Shown here piece by piece: positions 11,184 to 21,528 of a DNA stretch of 64,000 bases. This DNA comes from Bacteroides bouchesdurhonensis (GTDB taxonomy: Bacteria; Bacteroidota; Bacteroidia; Bacteroidales; Bacteroidaceae): contig NZ_LT707006.1 in the NCBI RefSeq assembly GCF_900155865.1, positions 2,892,577-2,956,576 of the forward strand. Reading direction: 5' to 3'. The notes below the pieces were generated by a model that did not search any database, was not told the DNA's origin, and saw only the letters and a program-made list of their open reading frames with translations. Numbering within the stretch: position 1 is the stretch's first letter; the number at the start of each line of letters is the position of its first letter. The translations under genes were made by a program, and so were the position numbers.

Positions 11184-11257
11184 TGATCGCGACAGGATTC
11201 AAACCTGTAACCGGCTGATCCGTAGTCAGCTACTCTATTCAGTTGAGCTACGCGACC
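11184..11257 (-). tRNA. tRNA-Arg (ACG)
   Basis: First of the three in the direction of transcription; identical in sequence to the copy at 10996-11069. The spacers between copies are only 19-21 nt, so all three are probably cut from one transcript. Confidence 0.95.
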
Positions 11258-11278
11258 ATTGTTTCGTTTTTACGGGTG

Positions 11279-11286
11279 CAAAGATA
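11279..11286 (-). promoter_or_regulatory. -7 promoter box of the tRNA-Arg array
   Basis: Minus strand TATCTTTG followed by C, 21 nt before the 5' end of the first tRNA. Confidence 0.65.
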
Positions 11287-11335
11287 CGTACTTTTCCCGA
11301 ACTAGCAAGTGTTTCACAAACTTTTTCTGATAAAA

Positions 11336-13642
11336 TTATTCGATGAATCGGTAATTAAACAGTTGCCAGCCGATACTTAACCCGACATTCCACTCCCTTT
11401 TCGGTGAACTATAATGATTTACATATGCAGAGATGTCCCCAAAGGGTAATTGACAAACTACTGAAATTTCTCCCAAATATTCAAACTTGGAAAAAGCTTT
11501 TCCATAATATGCTTTATTTAAAGAGTTTCTTTCAATTGGATAAATAGGCATAAAACCATAAAATTCACCTCTAAGATGAAACATCTGGTTTAATCTATAA
11601 ATGGGACGAATACCAGCTCCAACAAATTGATTAGCACGGAATGCTTCATTATAGGTTAGTTTACTATGCAATGTAGGTGAAAATTCACCTGCTTGCATCA
11701 TTGTGGCAGTATAATTCTCAGAGAAGTTCTTAGAAGCATACAATGCTTTTAGATACCAGCCTAATGTCCAGTGTTCACTCATTGTGTGATATTTCTCTTT
11801 CATGTATGATAATTGTAACCATGAATGATGCTCTTTGTCACCATTCTTATTTCCATTCGTAGCTCCTTCACCCGGATAGAAACGCTCTTTTCCTATGAAA
11901 ATTTGCGCTATGAGAGCTTCACTATATCCACTTGTAGCATATTGTCTTGAATTTAAAGTACTTCCATTAAAACTAATAGAACCACCTAATAAGTCATAAC
12001 GACTTTTATCAAATTTATCTTTCCCGAAATCTATAACATTTTTCTGAAAGTATTTATCTTCTATTTTCCCAATTCCCAATCCAAATTCAGCTCTCTTACT
12101 GGAAAGGAATGGAAGCCCTACCTGAAGCTTTAAGAAACGCTCATCCTTTTGGTTGAATGCGGGTTTGTCATCCTTAGAGAATAGTTTGTTCTTTTTAAAA
12201 TAATCAAATGTACTAATAGACGCAATAAAACGATATGAAGTCGGAATGGCTGTAGAAAAGTTTATTTTTGCCATAAACTGTACATTGTTGTACACTTTTC
12301 CCAATTGCCCATCTAAAAGAAACTCTTTAGCATAATAATTCAAATCCTGATAACCAAGCCCAAGATAGATTTGATTAGAGTTAGAAGTTGAAATATTACC
12401 ACCTAATCTAACAGCAAAACTATTTTCCGCCTTAACCTTTAAATACAAATCATAAGTATCATCACTAGAATTATAGACGGCATGAGGAATGATTTCAGAA
12501 ATCATATTGTCTGATAAGAGTCGAAAATATCCTTGTTTCAAATCTTCATAGGTAAATTCCTTATCATCTGAACGGTGAAACTCTTTCTTTATATAAACTT
12601 GTTGTTGTGCATTAGCTCCATCAATAATGATGTTCTTGAATCGGAGTTCCGGAAAATTGCTACGATATACCATTCTGCGCAAACGTATATTGTCTTTATT
12701 AACTCTTCGATGGATACGGCTTTTGATGGAATCCATCATACTGATTGTCCGATTATAGCCTATATCATGTAATTCATCTATACGCTGAAAATCCATCAAG
12801 CTAACGTTGTCATAATTAAAATTCATTAGAATTCCCATAGAATCAGGTATAGAATAGTCCGTTTTCTGCATAACCATATTTTCAATCTGGCTCATAAGAT
12901 CATTTTCCTTAGGTTTGGTAGGATTAGTGGATACAACACTTCCAATAATGATATCAGGATGAAAATCATCTCTCATGACATCGGTTGGGAAATTATTATA
13001 AATCCCTCCATCATAGGCCAGCACATTGTCTATCTCTATAGGCTTAAACATAAAAGGAAAACTCATTGAAGCCCGGACAGCATCTCCCAGATCACCTTCC
13101 CGCATTACTAATTGTTTCTTATTGTATACATCCGAGGCAACACAACGGAAAGGAACAAATAACCTGTCAAAGTCCCCTTCACAAGCAGCTGTAGCACGTG
13201 CAAATAAATCTACGAAAACAAGATTCATCTGTATTGGATTAACCACACTAGTAGGCAAAAACTGAGGTTTCAAGTTTTTCAGTGAATCTTTAAATGAAAA
13301 ACGAATATTAAAAAATTCAGGGGTAGGAAGATTTTTCTTGAAGTGATAGACATATTTCTCTTCTATCTGTCCAGAATACCAACGTTTAAAATCTTCTGAT
13401 TTGAGTAACTCGACCATATCATCCGGAGAATATCCCATTGCATAAAGAGAACCAATGATAGCTCCCATAGATGTACCTGTGATATAATCAATTGGAATAT
13501 TGTTCTCTTCTAGGGCACGAATAATACCGATGTGCGTCAATCCTTTAGCACCACCACCACTTAATACAAGTCCCACTTTTTGGGCATAAATAGTCGGTAT
13601 GAATCCCCATAAAGTAATGAACACTAAAAGAAATTTTCTCAT
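11336..13642 (-). CDS. Patatin-like phospholipase with outer-membrane barrel
   Basis: 768 residues from the ATG at 13642, chosen because it begins a signal peptide (MRKFLLVFITLWGFIPTIYA); an in-frame ATG 18 codons earlier adds only a charged lead. The patatin domain follows directly: oxyanion motif SGGGAKG, nucleophile GTSMG, and catalytic DGG in AYDGGIYNN. After about residue 330 comes a POTRA-like segment and then a long beta-barrel of the Omp85/BamA type, ending in aromatic strands (WQLFNYRF). This layout is that of PlpD-like type Vd autotransporters, in which a lipase is carried by its own barrel. The substrate is probably phospholipid; whether the lipase faces the periplasm or the outside is not known here. 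It lies downstream of htpG but has its own promoter. Confidence 0.9.
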   Translation of the reverse strand: MRKFLLVFITLWGFIPTIYAQKVGLVLSGGGAKGLTHIGIIRALEENNIPIDYITGTSMGAIIGSLYAMGYSPDDMVELLKSEDFKRWYSGQIEEKYVYHFKKNLPTPEFFNIRFSFKDSLKNLKPQFLPTSVVNPIQMNLVFVDLFARATAACEGDFDRLFVPFRCVASDVYNKKQLVMREGDLGDAVRASMSFPFMFKPIEIDNVLAYDGGIYNNFPTDVMRDDFHPDIIIGSVVSTNPTKPKENDLMSQIENMVMQKTDYSIPDSMGILMNFNYDNVSLMDFQRIDELHDIGYNRTISMMDSIKSRIHRRVNKDNIRLRRMVYRSNFPELRFKNIIIDGANAQQQVYIKKEFHRSDDKEFTYEDLKQGYFRLLSDNMISEIIPHAVYNSSDDTYDLYLKVKAENSFAVRLGGNISTSNSNQIYLGLGYQDLNYYAKEFLLDGQLGKVYNNVQFMAKINFSTAIPTSYRFIASISTFDYFKKNKLFSKDDKPAFNQKDERFLKLQVGLPFLSSKRAEFGLGIGKIEDKYFQKNVIDFGKDKFDKSRYDLLGGSISFNGSTLNSRQYATSGYSEALIAQIFIGKERFYPGEGATNGNKNGDKEHHSWLQLSYMKEKYHTMSEHWTLGWYLKALYASKNFSENYTATMMQAGEFSPTLHSKLTYNEAFRANQFVGAGIRPIYRLNQMFHLRGEFYGFMPIYPIERNSLNKAYYGKAFSKFEYLGEISVVCQLPFGDISAYVNHYSSPKREWNVGLSIGWQLFNYRFIE

Positions 13643-13683
13643 AACCCGGATTAAACGATTGAAATCTGTTTTCATTAAGTCTT

Positions 13684-13691
13684 CAAATATA
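13684..13691 (-). promoter_or_regulatory. -7 promoter box of the patatin gene
   Basis: Minus strand TATATTTG, about 42 nt before the ATG at 13642. Confidence 0.5.
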
Positions 13692-13740
13692 TGCAATACT
13701 TTCCAATAAATCGATATCTTTTTATTCGTTTTTTAGAATG

Positions 13741-13780
13741 AAAAAAGAGCATTACAACGTATTTTACGCTGAATGCTCTT
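13741..13780 (-). terminator. Terminator after htpG
   Basis: On the minus strand AAGAGCATT pairs with AATGCTCTT around a 19-nt loop that itself can fold (AGCGTAAAATACGT), and a T-run follows. It separates htpG from the patatin gene. Confidence 0.75.
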
Positions 13781-13814
13781 CTTTGAAGTTATGTTTATGA
13801 ATAAAAGGGTAATA

Positions 13815-15860
13815 TTAAATCAGCTCAATACTACGTTTTACGAAGTTATTCAGTGCTTCACCTTTCAACATATTATTCTGTAATAAAGCGAGATCAATAA
13901 GCTGACGGATCACTTTATTATTGCTAGCATACGTTGCAAATATTGCTTCTTTTTTACTCTTCAGATCATCCCATTGCTTATCTAAGTCATTCAACTCATC
14001 CTTTTCAGCAGTAGGAATATCTTCATCCTTCTTTCCTTTCTGCTTATCTTTCAACTCATTACGATGTTTATTGATATTATCCATTTCTGTCTGCAAAGGA
14101 GTTACCTCAGCCTGACAAGCTGCCTCTTCTTCACTAAGTACCTCTTTTACCAACTTATGATCTGAATTAAGAATCAGATTGAACATATCCGGCATTTCTC
14201 CATAAAAACTCATTCCAGCTTGGATATTTGCCATTTCTTTCATACGACGCATATATTCACTTTGAGTAATCATAACCGGAGCTGCATTCTCACCCAATGC
14301 TTGTGTCATAACATTGAATTCAACTTTATCCATTTTAGGCAATTGACTCTTGAAAGCAGTAGTAAGTGCATCTTGTTTAGATACTTCCAATACATCACCT
14401 TTTTTATCTTCTTTGACTATAAGGTTATCAATTACATCACCATCTACACGCGTAAAACGTGATTTCTCAAACTTCTGTTCAAGCATACTTATCATAGCTA
14501 CATCCAGTTGCCCGTCCATAAGCAGAACATTATAGCCTTTATTGATAGCTGCTTCTATATAGCTATATTGCTCGTCCTTATTATTAGCATACAGATAAAT
14601 TAGATTTCCGTCTTTATCTGTCTGATTATCTTTAATAAGAGTTTGATATTCTTCAAATGTATAATGTTTATTATCTGTATCGGTGAAAAGGGCGAATTTT
14701 TGTGCTTTCTCATAAAAATCTTCCTGAGTCAGCATACCATAGTTGATAAATATTTTCAAATCATTCCACTTTTCTTCAAACTGCTTACGATCATTTTTAA
14801 AGATAGACTGCAACCGGTCGGAAACCTTCTTCGTAATATAAGTCGAAATCTTCTTCACATTCGAATCGCTTTGCAAATAAGAACGGGAAACATTCAATGG
14901 AATATCCGGAGAATCTATAACTCCATGCAATAAAGTCAAGAAGTCTGGTACAATACCCTCTACTGAATCTGTTACATATACCTGATTGCAATATAACTGA
15001 ATCTTATTTTTATTTAATTCAATATTGCTCTTTACTTTTGGGAAATAGAGAATACCTGTCAGATGGAACGGGTAATCTACATTTAAGTGTATCCAGAAGA
15101 GAGGTTCATCAGACATCGGATATAGCTTACGGTAGAATGATTTATAGTCCTCATCAGATAATTCACTAGGTTTAAGAGTCCACAAAGGAGTTGTATCATT
15201 AATGATATTATCTTCTGAAGTTTCTACCTGCTTTCCATCTTTCCACTCTTTCTTTTTGCCAAAAGCAATGGGGACAGGAAGGAAGCTGCAATATTTCTTT
15301 AAAAGACCATCAATTCGTGCCTCTTCAAGGAATTCCTTACAATCATCGTCAATATACAAAATGATGTCTGAACCACGACTTTCCTTGTCTACTTCTTCGA
15401 TTGTAAACTCAGGACTTCCATCACAAGTCCATTTTATAGCCTGTGCACCATCCCGATATGATTTAGTAATGATTTCTACTTTCTTAGCAACCATAAACGC
15501 TGAATAAAAACCTAGTCCAAAGTGGCCAATAATAGCGTTTGCATCATTCTTATATTTCTCTAGGAAGTCATTAGCACCGGAGAAAGCAATCTGGTTGATA
15601 TATTTTTCAATTTCTTCGGCTGTCAAACCAATACCATGGTCAGATATAGTAATGGTATCTTTTCCCAATTCAACATGAATGGTTAAATCACCTAATTCGC
15701 CTTGGTATTCACCAATAGAAGCAAGTGTATTCAACTTTTGAGTAGCATCTACTGCATTAGACACTAATTCACGAAGAAAGATTTCATGATCGCTGTACAA
15801 AAACTTTTTGATGATAGGGAAGATGTTCTCTGTTGTAACCCCAATATTACCTTTTTGCAT
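13815..15860 (-). CDS. htpG: Molecular chaperone HtpG (Hsp90)
   Basis: 681 residues. The N-terminal GHKL ATPase is intact: FLRELVSNAVDA, DHGIGLTAEE, IIGHFGLGFYSAFMVA. The middle domain and C-terminal dimer domain follow. It is longer than the E. coli protein (about 624), mostly because of a highly charged helical stretch near residues 575-635 (NKHRNELKDKQKGKKDED and onwards) that looks like a coiled coil inside the C-terminal domain. It refolds or holds client proteins under stress in the cytoplasm. It lies just downstream of clpC, on the same strand, but with a terminator between, so the two quality-control genes are neighbours rather than one operon. Confidence 0.96.
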   Translation of the reverse strand: MQKGNIGVTTENIFPIIKKFLYSDHEIFLRELVSNAVDATQKLNTLASIGEYQGELGDLTIHVELGKDTITISDHGIGLTAEEIEKYINQIAFSGANDFLEKYKNDANAIIGHFGLGFYSAFMVAKKVEIITKSYRDGAQAIKWTCDGSPEFTIEEVDKESRGSDIILYIDDDCKEFLEEARIDGLLKKYCSFLPVPIAFGKKKEWKDGKQVETSEDNIINDTTPLWTLKPSELSDEDYKSFYRKLYPMSDEPLFWIHLNVDYPFHLTGILYFPKVKSNIELNKNKIQLYCNQVYVTDSVEGIVPDFLTLLHGVIDSPDIPLNVSRSYLQSDSNVKKISTYITKKVSDRLQSIFKNDRKQFEEKWNDLKIFINYGMLTQEDFYEKAQKFALFTDTDNKHYTFEEYQTLIKDNQTDKDGNLIYLYANNKDEQYSYIEAAINKGYNVLLMDGQLDVAMISMLEQKFEKSRFTRVDGDVIDNLIVKEDKKGDVLEVSKQDALTTAFKSQLPKMDKVEFNVMTQALGENAAPVMITQSEYMRRMKEMANIQAGMSFYGEMPDMFNLILNSDHKLVKEVLSEEEAACQAEVTPLQTEMDNINKHRNELKDKQKGKKDEDIPTAEKDELNDLDKQWDDLKSKKEAIFATYASNNKVIRQLIDLALLQNNMLKGEALNNFVKRSIELI

Positions 15861-15920
15861 AATGATGTATATTTTTAGTTTATCTATTAATTAAAACTTA
15901 TGAATGTTTGTTCAGAGAAA

Positions 15921-15955
15921 AACAAAAAAAATGCCAGACCCTAAAGTCTGACATT
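15921..15955 (-). terminator. Terminator after clpC
   Basis: Minus strand AATGTCAGAC-TTTAGG-GTCTGGCATT followed by eight T. Ten-pair stem with one G-T pair. Confidence 0.85.
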
Positions 15956-15995
15956 CTGACATATTGAAAACTTATATTTCCTTAGAAATATTACA

Positions 15996-18524
15996 TTAGC
16001 AAGTAATAGAACTCATTTCTAATTCACCCTTTTCACTATTAAGAGAAACTTGAATCGTATCTCCTTCTTTTAGTGCAGAAGAGATAATTAGTTCAGATAA
16101 TCCATCCTCCAGATAAGTTTGAATTGCACGTTTCAACGGACGAGCTCCATATTGTACATCATATCCTTTACTAGCTATAAACTCTTTTGCTTTATCTTCG
16201 ATAATTAATTTATAGCCAATCGATTCAATCCGATTATAGAGCCCTTTCAGTTCAATTTCAATAATCTTTGTAATCGCTTCCAAAGAAAGCTGGTCAAAAG
16301 TAATAATTTCATCGACGCGATTCAAAAATTCGGGTGAGAATGATTTATTTAAAGCTTTTTGAATTACACTTCGCGAGAACTCTCGATCGTCCAAACGGCT
16401 TTGTGTTGCAAAGCCGACTCCTCTTCCGAACTCTTTCAATTGACGTGTTCCAATATTGGAAGTCATAATAATGACTGTATTCTTAAAGTCTACCATTCTG
16501 CCATAACTGTCAGTCAAACGTCCTTCATCCATTACTTGCAGCAGGATATTAAACACATCTGAATGTGCTTTCTCTATCTCATCGAGCAATATGATAGAAT
16601 AAGGTTTACGACGTACTTTTTCCGTCAATTGTCCACCTTCCTCATATCCGACATATCCCGGAGGAGCTCCAACCAAGCGTGATACAGTAAATTTTTCCAT
16701 ATATTCACTCATATCAATGCGAATCAGCGCATCAGATGAGCCGAACATATATTTAGCCAATTCTTTAGCAAGATGTGTTTTACCAACACCTGTCGGTCCC
16801 AAAAACATGAAGGTTCCAATAGGTTTATTGGGATCCTTAAGCCCTACGCGACTTCGTAAAATAGCTTTAACCAATTTTTCAATAGCCGTATCTTGTGCAA
16901 TGACCTTCGACTGCAAATCTTCTTTCATTCCTGCTAGCTTAATCCCTTCAGCTTGAGCCATACGCTGCACAGGAATACCGGACATCATCGAAATGACGTT
17001 TGCAATATCCTCTGCATCAACCGTTTGCCTATTCTCTTTCAGATTAGCTTCCCATTCCTTTTTCATCTCATCCAGTTGAAGAGAAAGCTCTTTCTCCTTA
17101 TCTCGGAAACTGGCAGCAAGTTCAAAGTTCTGTGATTTTACAGCATCATTTTTCTTGTTTTTAGCTTCTTCAATTAGTTTTTCTTGATCTTCAATCTCTT
17201 TGGGAACATTTACATTAGTTAGATGCACACGTGAACCCGCTTCATCCAGAGCGTCAATGGCCTTATCTGGGAAATTACGGTCTGTATTATAACGATCAGT
17301 CAGCTTGACACAAGCATCTAAAGCTTCTTCTGTATAATACACATTATGATGATCTTCATACTTATCCTTAATATTACGTAGAATCTGAAGAGTCTCTTCA
17401 GCTGTAGTTGGCTCTACCATAACTTTTTGGAAACGACGTTCTAAAGCACCGTCTTTTTCAATATTCTTACGATACTCATCAAGAGTAGTGGCACCAATAC
17501 ATTGTATTTCTCCTCGTGCTAATGCTGGTTTTAGCATATTTGCTGCATCCATGGAACCTGCCGCAGAACCTGCCCCTACAATAGTATGTATTTCGTCGAT
17601 AAACAAAATTACATTCGGATTTCTCTGTAATTCATTGAGAATGGAACGAATCCGTTCCTCAAACTGACCACGGTACTTTGTTCCTGCTACTACCGCAGTC
17701 ATATCAAGAGCCACAACTCGCTTATCAAACAGAATACGGGAAACTTTCTTCTGAATGATTCTTAAAGCTAGTCCCTCGACTATAGCAGACTTTCCTACAC
17801 CCGGTTCTCCTATAAGAATCGGATTGTTTTTCTTACGCCGACTTAATATTTGTGCTAAACGTTCAATTTCTTTCTCTCTACCAACTACAGGATCCAATCG
17901 GCCTTCTTCTGCCGCTTTAGTCATATCCGTACTGAAATTATCAAGTACAGGGGTGTCATTAGACGGCTTTTTAGAAGCAGTTTGTGCCTGTTGCTGGCGG
18001 TTGTCGGCATTACTTCTGCCACCTGAACGGGAAGACATATCTTCTTCCTCATCATCGTCTTCTGGAAAACCCATTCCAGCATTGATGTCCGGCTGCAATG
18101 TTGCCTGTTCCAATACTTTTGCGTAATTTACATTATTCGCTTCAAGTACGGTTGCTGCCATATTATTTTTTTCTCTTAATATTGCTAGCAAAACATGTTC
18201 TGTATCAGCTATGTTACTTTTCATACTTCGGGCTTCTAAAATACACATTTTTAATATTTTTGCCGCATCATTCGACAACGGCACCTCTGCATCCGGCGAT
18301 AATATATTATCAGCTTCTGCCTTCAGCTGAGCTTCAATCTGCTGCTTTATTGTAGCTAGATTGGTGTTGAGTTTTGACAATATCTCGATAGCTTTTCCTT
18401 CACCGTCGCGAAGCATTCCCAGAAGCAGGTGTTCAGGACCTATATACCTACTTCTCAATCGATTAGCTTCTTCTTTACTATAGACGATAATGTCGGAAAC
18501 TCTTTGTGAGAATTGATTATTCAT
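15996..18524 (-). CDS. clpC: ATP-dependent Clp protease ATPase subunit, ClpC type
   Basis: 842-residue double AAA+ unfoldase. Two Clp_N repeats (residues 1-140), first Walker [10 protein letters not shown] with Walker [10 protein letters not shown], a UVR segment ([20 protein letters not shown]) in the middle, second Walker [10 protein letters not shown], and the C-terminal D2 small domain. The UVR segment marks ClpC rather than ClpA or ClpB. A VGF tripeptide in [10 protein letters not shown] lies where ClpC proteins dock on ClpP, so it probably feeds substrates to the protease. An acidic, serine-rich linker (residues about 145-185) separates the N domain from D1. It is transcribed divergently from gyrA. 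Confidence 0.95.
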   Translation of the reverse strand: MNNQFSQRVSDIIVYSKEEANRLRSRYIGPEHLLLGMLRDGEGKAIEILSKLNTNLATIKQQIEAQLKAEADNILSPDAEVPLSNDAAKILKMCILEARSMKSNIADTEHVLLAILREKNNMAATVLEANNVNYAKVLEQATLQPDINAGMGFPEDDDEEEDMSSRSGGRSNADNRQQQAQTASKKPSNDTPVLDNFSTDMTKAAEEGRLDPVVGREKEIERLAQILSRRKKNNPILIGEPGVGKSAIVEGLALRIIQKKVSRILFDKRVVALDMTAVVAGTKYRGQFEERIRSILNELQRNPNVILFIDEIHTIVGAGSAAGSMDAANMLKPALARGEIQCIGATTLDEYRKNIEKDGALERRFQKVMVEPTTAEETLQILRNIKDKYEDHHNVYYTEEALDACVKLTDRYNTDRNFPDKAIDALDEAGSRVHLTNVNVPKEIEDQEKLIEEAKNKKNDAVKSQNFELAASFRDKEKELSLQLDEMKKEWEANLKENRQTVDAEDIANVISMMSGIPVQRMAQAEGIKLAGMKEDLQSKVIAQDTAIEKLVKAILRSRVGLKDPNKPIGTFMFLGPTGVGKTHLAKELAKYMFGSSDALIRIDMSEYMEKFTVSRLVGAPPGYVGYEEGGQLTEKVRRKPYSIILLDEIEKAHSDVFNILLQVMDEGRLTDSYGRMVDFKNTVIIMTSNIGTRQLKEFGRGVGFATQSRLDDREFSRSVIQKALNKSFSPEFLNRVDEIITFDQLSLEAITKIIEIELKGLYNRIESIGYKLIIEDKAKEFIASKGYDVQYGARPLKRAIQTYLEDGLSELIISSALKEGDTIQVSLNSEKGELEMSSITC

Positions 18525-18561
18525 ACATCTTCCTTTTTTCTTCTAAGGGGTTATTTACTCG

Positions 18562-18569
18562 CAAATATA
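18562..18569 (-). promoter_or_regulatory. -7 promoter box of clpC
   Basis: Minus strand TATATTTG followed by C, 38 nt before the clpC ATG. Confidence 0.6.
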
Positions 18570-18925
18570 CGTATTTAATCAAGTTTGTGTCGCATATTTG
18601 CTTTATTTCTTATATCTACAAATGGTATGCCACAAAAATCGTATGTACATACTAATATATATAAGGTATAACAAATTCCCATCTATTTTTACTGTTGATA
18701 TAAGGTTTTCAGCCTTTATTTATAATTTTTCTCTTTTTATTCTTACGTATTAAAGTTTATTATAGTGATTATCTCAAATGGGAAGTAAGAGATAGCAGGA
18801 AAATTTAAAGATTGTTAGTTGGAAATCAATAAAAGTAACATAAAAGTTTTCGTATATCAAGGAAAAGTAGTAATTTAGCATGGTTTTTCACAGACCAAAG
18901 AATGTATAATTAATAATCATTTTAA
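18570..18925. other. clpC-gyrA divergent intergenic region
   Basis: About 350 AT-rich bases with no gene. A near-match to a -7 box (TAATTTAG, 18871-18878, one mismatch) lies 48 nt before gyrA and could be its promoter. No clear heat-shock operator was recognised. Confidence 0.4.
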
Positions 18926-21496
18926 ATGCTTGAACAAGACAGAATTATAAAGATTAACATCGAGGAGGAAATGAAGTCATCATACATTGACTACTCCATG
19001 TCGGTCATTGTTTCACGTGCCCTTCCTGATGTTAGAGATGGATTTAAACCAGTCCACCGTAGAATTTTGTATGGAATGATGGAACTGGGTAATACTTCAG
19101 ACAAACCTTATAAAAAATCAGCTAGAATTGTGGGTGAGGTATTAGGTAAATACCACCCACATGGAGACTCTTCCGTTTATTTTGCGATGGTACGTATGGC
19201 ACAGGAATGGGCTATGCGTTATCCTTTGGTAGATGGACAAGGAAACTTTGGTTCTGTAGATGGCGATAGCCCCGCAGCTATGCGTTATACAGAGGCTCGT
19301 CTCAATAAGTTAGGTGAAGCTATGATGGATGACTTGTATAAGGAAACCGTCGATTTTGAACCTAATTTTGATAATACGCTGGTTGAACCTAAAGTTATGC
19401 CTACTCGTATTCCTAACCTTCTGGTGAACGGTGCTTCTGGTATTGCCGTAGGTATGGCTACCAATATGCCTCCTCATAATCTTTCAGAAGTTATAGATGC
19501 ATGTGATGCTTATATCGACAATCCGGAAATCGCAGTTGAAGAGTTGATGAACTACGTTAAAGCTCCGGATTTCCCAACAGGCGGATATATATATGGTGTA
19601 AGTGGAGTGCGTGAAGCATATCTGACAGGTCGTGGCCGTGTAGTTATGCGTGCAAAAGCAGAAATTGAGTCTGGGCAAACACATGATAAAATTGTAGTAA
19701 CAGAAATCCCTTATAATGTCAATAAGGCAGAATTAATCAAATATATCGCTGATCTTGTAAACGAGAAGAGAATCGAAGGTATTTCAAATGCTAACGATGA
19801 ATCTGACCGTGAAGGTATGCGTATTGTGATTGATGTCAAACGTGACGCTAATGCAAGTGTTGTGTTGAACAAGCTGTATAAAATGACAGCTTTGCAGACT
19901 TCTTTTGGTGTTAATAATGTCGCTTTGGTTAATGGACGTCCTAAGATATTGAATCTTAGAGACTTGATTAAATATTTCGTTGAACATAGACATGAAGTCG
20001 TTATTCGCCGTACACAGTTTGATCTTCGTAAAGCAAAAGAACGTGCTCATATTCTTGAAGGTTTAATAATTGCTTCTGACAACATTGACGAAGTAATCCG
20101 TATAATTCGTGCTGCAAAAACTCCTAATGATGCAATTGCAGGATTGATAGAACGATTCAATCTGACAGAAATACAGTCGCGTGCGATTGTAGAAATGCGT
20201 TTACGTCAGCTGACAGGTTTGATGCAAGATCAGCTTCATGCTGAATATGACGAAATAATGAAGCAAATCGCATATTTGGAAAGTATATTAGCTGATGATG
20301 AAGTATGTCGTAAAGTGATGAAAGATGAATTGCTGGAAGTTAAAGCAAAATATGGTGACGAACGTCGTTCTGAAATCGTTTATTCTTCAGAAGAGTTCAA
20401 TCCCGAAGATTTCTATGCAGATGATCAAATGATTATCACAATATCTCACATGGGATATATAAAACGTACACCATTAACAGAATTTCGTGCACAAAATCGT
20501 GGTGGAGTAGGCTCCAAAGGAACTGAAACTCGTGATGAAGACTTTGTAGAACATATCTATCCAGCTACTATGCATAACACGATGATGTTCTTTACCCAAA
20601 AAGGTAAATGTTATTGGTTAAAAGTTTATGAGATTCCTGAAGGTACGAAGAATTCTAAAGGACGTGCCATTCAAAATCTATTAAATATTGATTCTGATGA
20701 TAATGTAACAGCATACTTACGTGTCAAGAATCTGGAAGATACGGAATTCATCAATAGCCATTATGTATTATTCTGTACAAAGAAAGGTGTTATCAAGAAA
20801 ACTTTGCTTGAACAATATTCCCGTCCTCGTCAGAATGGTGTGAATGCTATCACAATTCGTGAAGATGATAGTGTTATTGAAGTTCGTATGACAAATGGCA
20901 ATAATGAAATTATCATAGCTAATCGCAACGGACGTGCTATTCGTTTCCACGAAGCCGCAGTTCGTGTAATGGGACGTACAGCAACAGGGGTACGTGGTAT
21001 TACATTAGATAATGACAACCAAGATGAAGTCGTCGGAATGATTTGTATTAAGGATTTGGAAACTGAAACCGTAATGGTTGTTTCTGAACAAGGATATGGC
21101 AAACGTTCTGAAATCGAAGATTATCGTAAGACTAATCGTGGTGGTAAAGGTGTCAAAACCATGAATATTACCGAAAAAACAGGTAAATTAGTGACTATTA
21201 AGTCTGTAACAGATGAGAACGACTTGATGATCATTAATAAATCAGGTATCACTATTCGTTTGAAAGTTGCAGATTTCCGTATTATGGGACGTGCTACTCA
21301 AGGTGTTCGCTTGATTAATCTTGAGAAACGTAATGATCAAATAGGCTCAGTATGTAAGGTAATGACAGAAAGTCTCGAGGACGAAGTACCTGCAGAGGAA
21401 ACTGAAGGAACTATTATCAATAATTCGAATATTGATTCTTCTGTTGAAGATGCAGATATCAATGATAACGAGAATATCAACGAAATAGAGGAATAG
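18926..21496 (+). CDS. gyrA: DNA gyrase subunit A
   Basis: 856 residues. The breakage-reunion domain carries the catalytic tyrosine Y121 in [10 protein letters not shown]. The C-terminal part has the six-bladed DNA-wrapping domain with the GyrA box ([10 protein letters not shown], near residue 530) and an acidic tail after residue 815. In the quinolone region the sequence is [19 protein letters not shown]: the serine equivalent to E. coli Ser83 is present (S82), whereas the position of E. coli Asp87 is Phe86. That Phe may simply be normal for the genus. The next gene starts 32 bp later and is probably co-transcribed. Confidence 0.97.
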   Translation: MLEQDRIIKINIEEEMKSSYIDYSMSVIVSRALPDVRDGFKPVHRRILYGMMELGNTSDKPYKKSARIVGEVLGKYHPHGDSSVYFAMVRMAQEWAMRYPLVDGQGNFGSVDGDSPAAMRYTEARLNKLGEAMMDDLYKETVDFEPNFDNTLVEPKVMPTRIPNLLVNGASGIAVGMATNMPPHNLSEVIDACDAYIDNPEIAVEELMNYVKAPDFPTGGYIYGVSGVREAYLTGRGRVVMRAKAEIESGQTHDKIVVTEIPYNVNKAELIKYIADLVNEKRIEGISNANDESDREGMRIVIDVKRDANASVVLNKLYKMTALQTSFGVNNVALVNGRPKILNLRDLIKYFVEHRHEVVIRRTQFDLRKAKERAHILEGLIIASDNIDEVIRIIRAAKTPNDAIAGLIERFNLTEIQSRAIVEMRLRQLTGLMQDQLHAEYDEIMKQIAYLESILADDEVCRKVMKDELLEVKAKYGDERRSEIVYSSEEFNPEDFYADDQMIITISHMGYIKRTPLTEFRAQNRGGVGSKGTETRDEDFVEHIYPATMHNTMMFFTQKGKCYWLKVYEIPEGTKNSKGRAIQNLLNIDSDDNVTAYLRVKNLEDTEFINSHYVLFCTKKGVIKKTLLEQYSRPRQNGVNAITIREDDSVIEVRMTNGNNEIIIANRNGRAIRFHEAAVRVMGRTATGVRGITLDNDNQDEVVGMICIKDLETETVMVVSEQGYGKRSEIEDYRKTNRGGKGVKTMNITEKTGKLVTIKSVTDENDLMIINKSGITIRLKVADFRIMGRATQGVRLINLEKRNDQIGSVCKVMTESLEDEVPAEETEGTIINNSNIDSSVEDADINDNENINEIEE

Positions 21497-21528
21497 ACAT
21501 AATATTAATAATTAATCGAACAACAATT

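Noticed and set aside
10991..11262. Long direct repeats
   Set aside because: They are the three tRNA-Arg genes, which explains the repetition fully.
18926..21496. GyrA Phe86 as a certain quinolone-resistance mutation
   Set aside because: The neighbouring key serine is wild type and Phe may be the normal residue in the genus.
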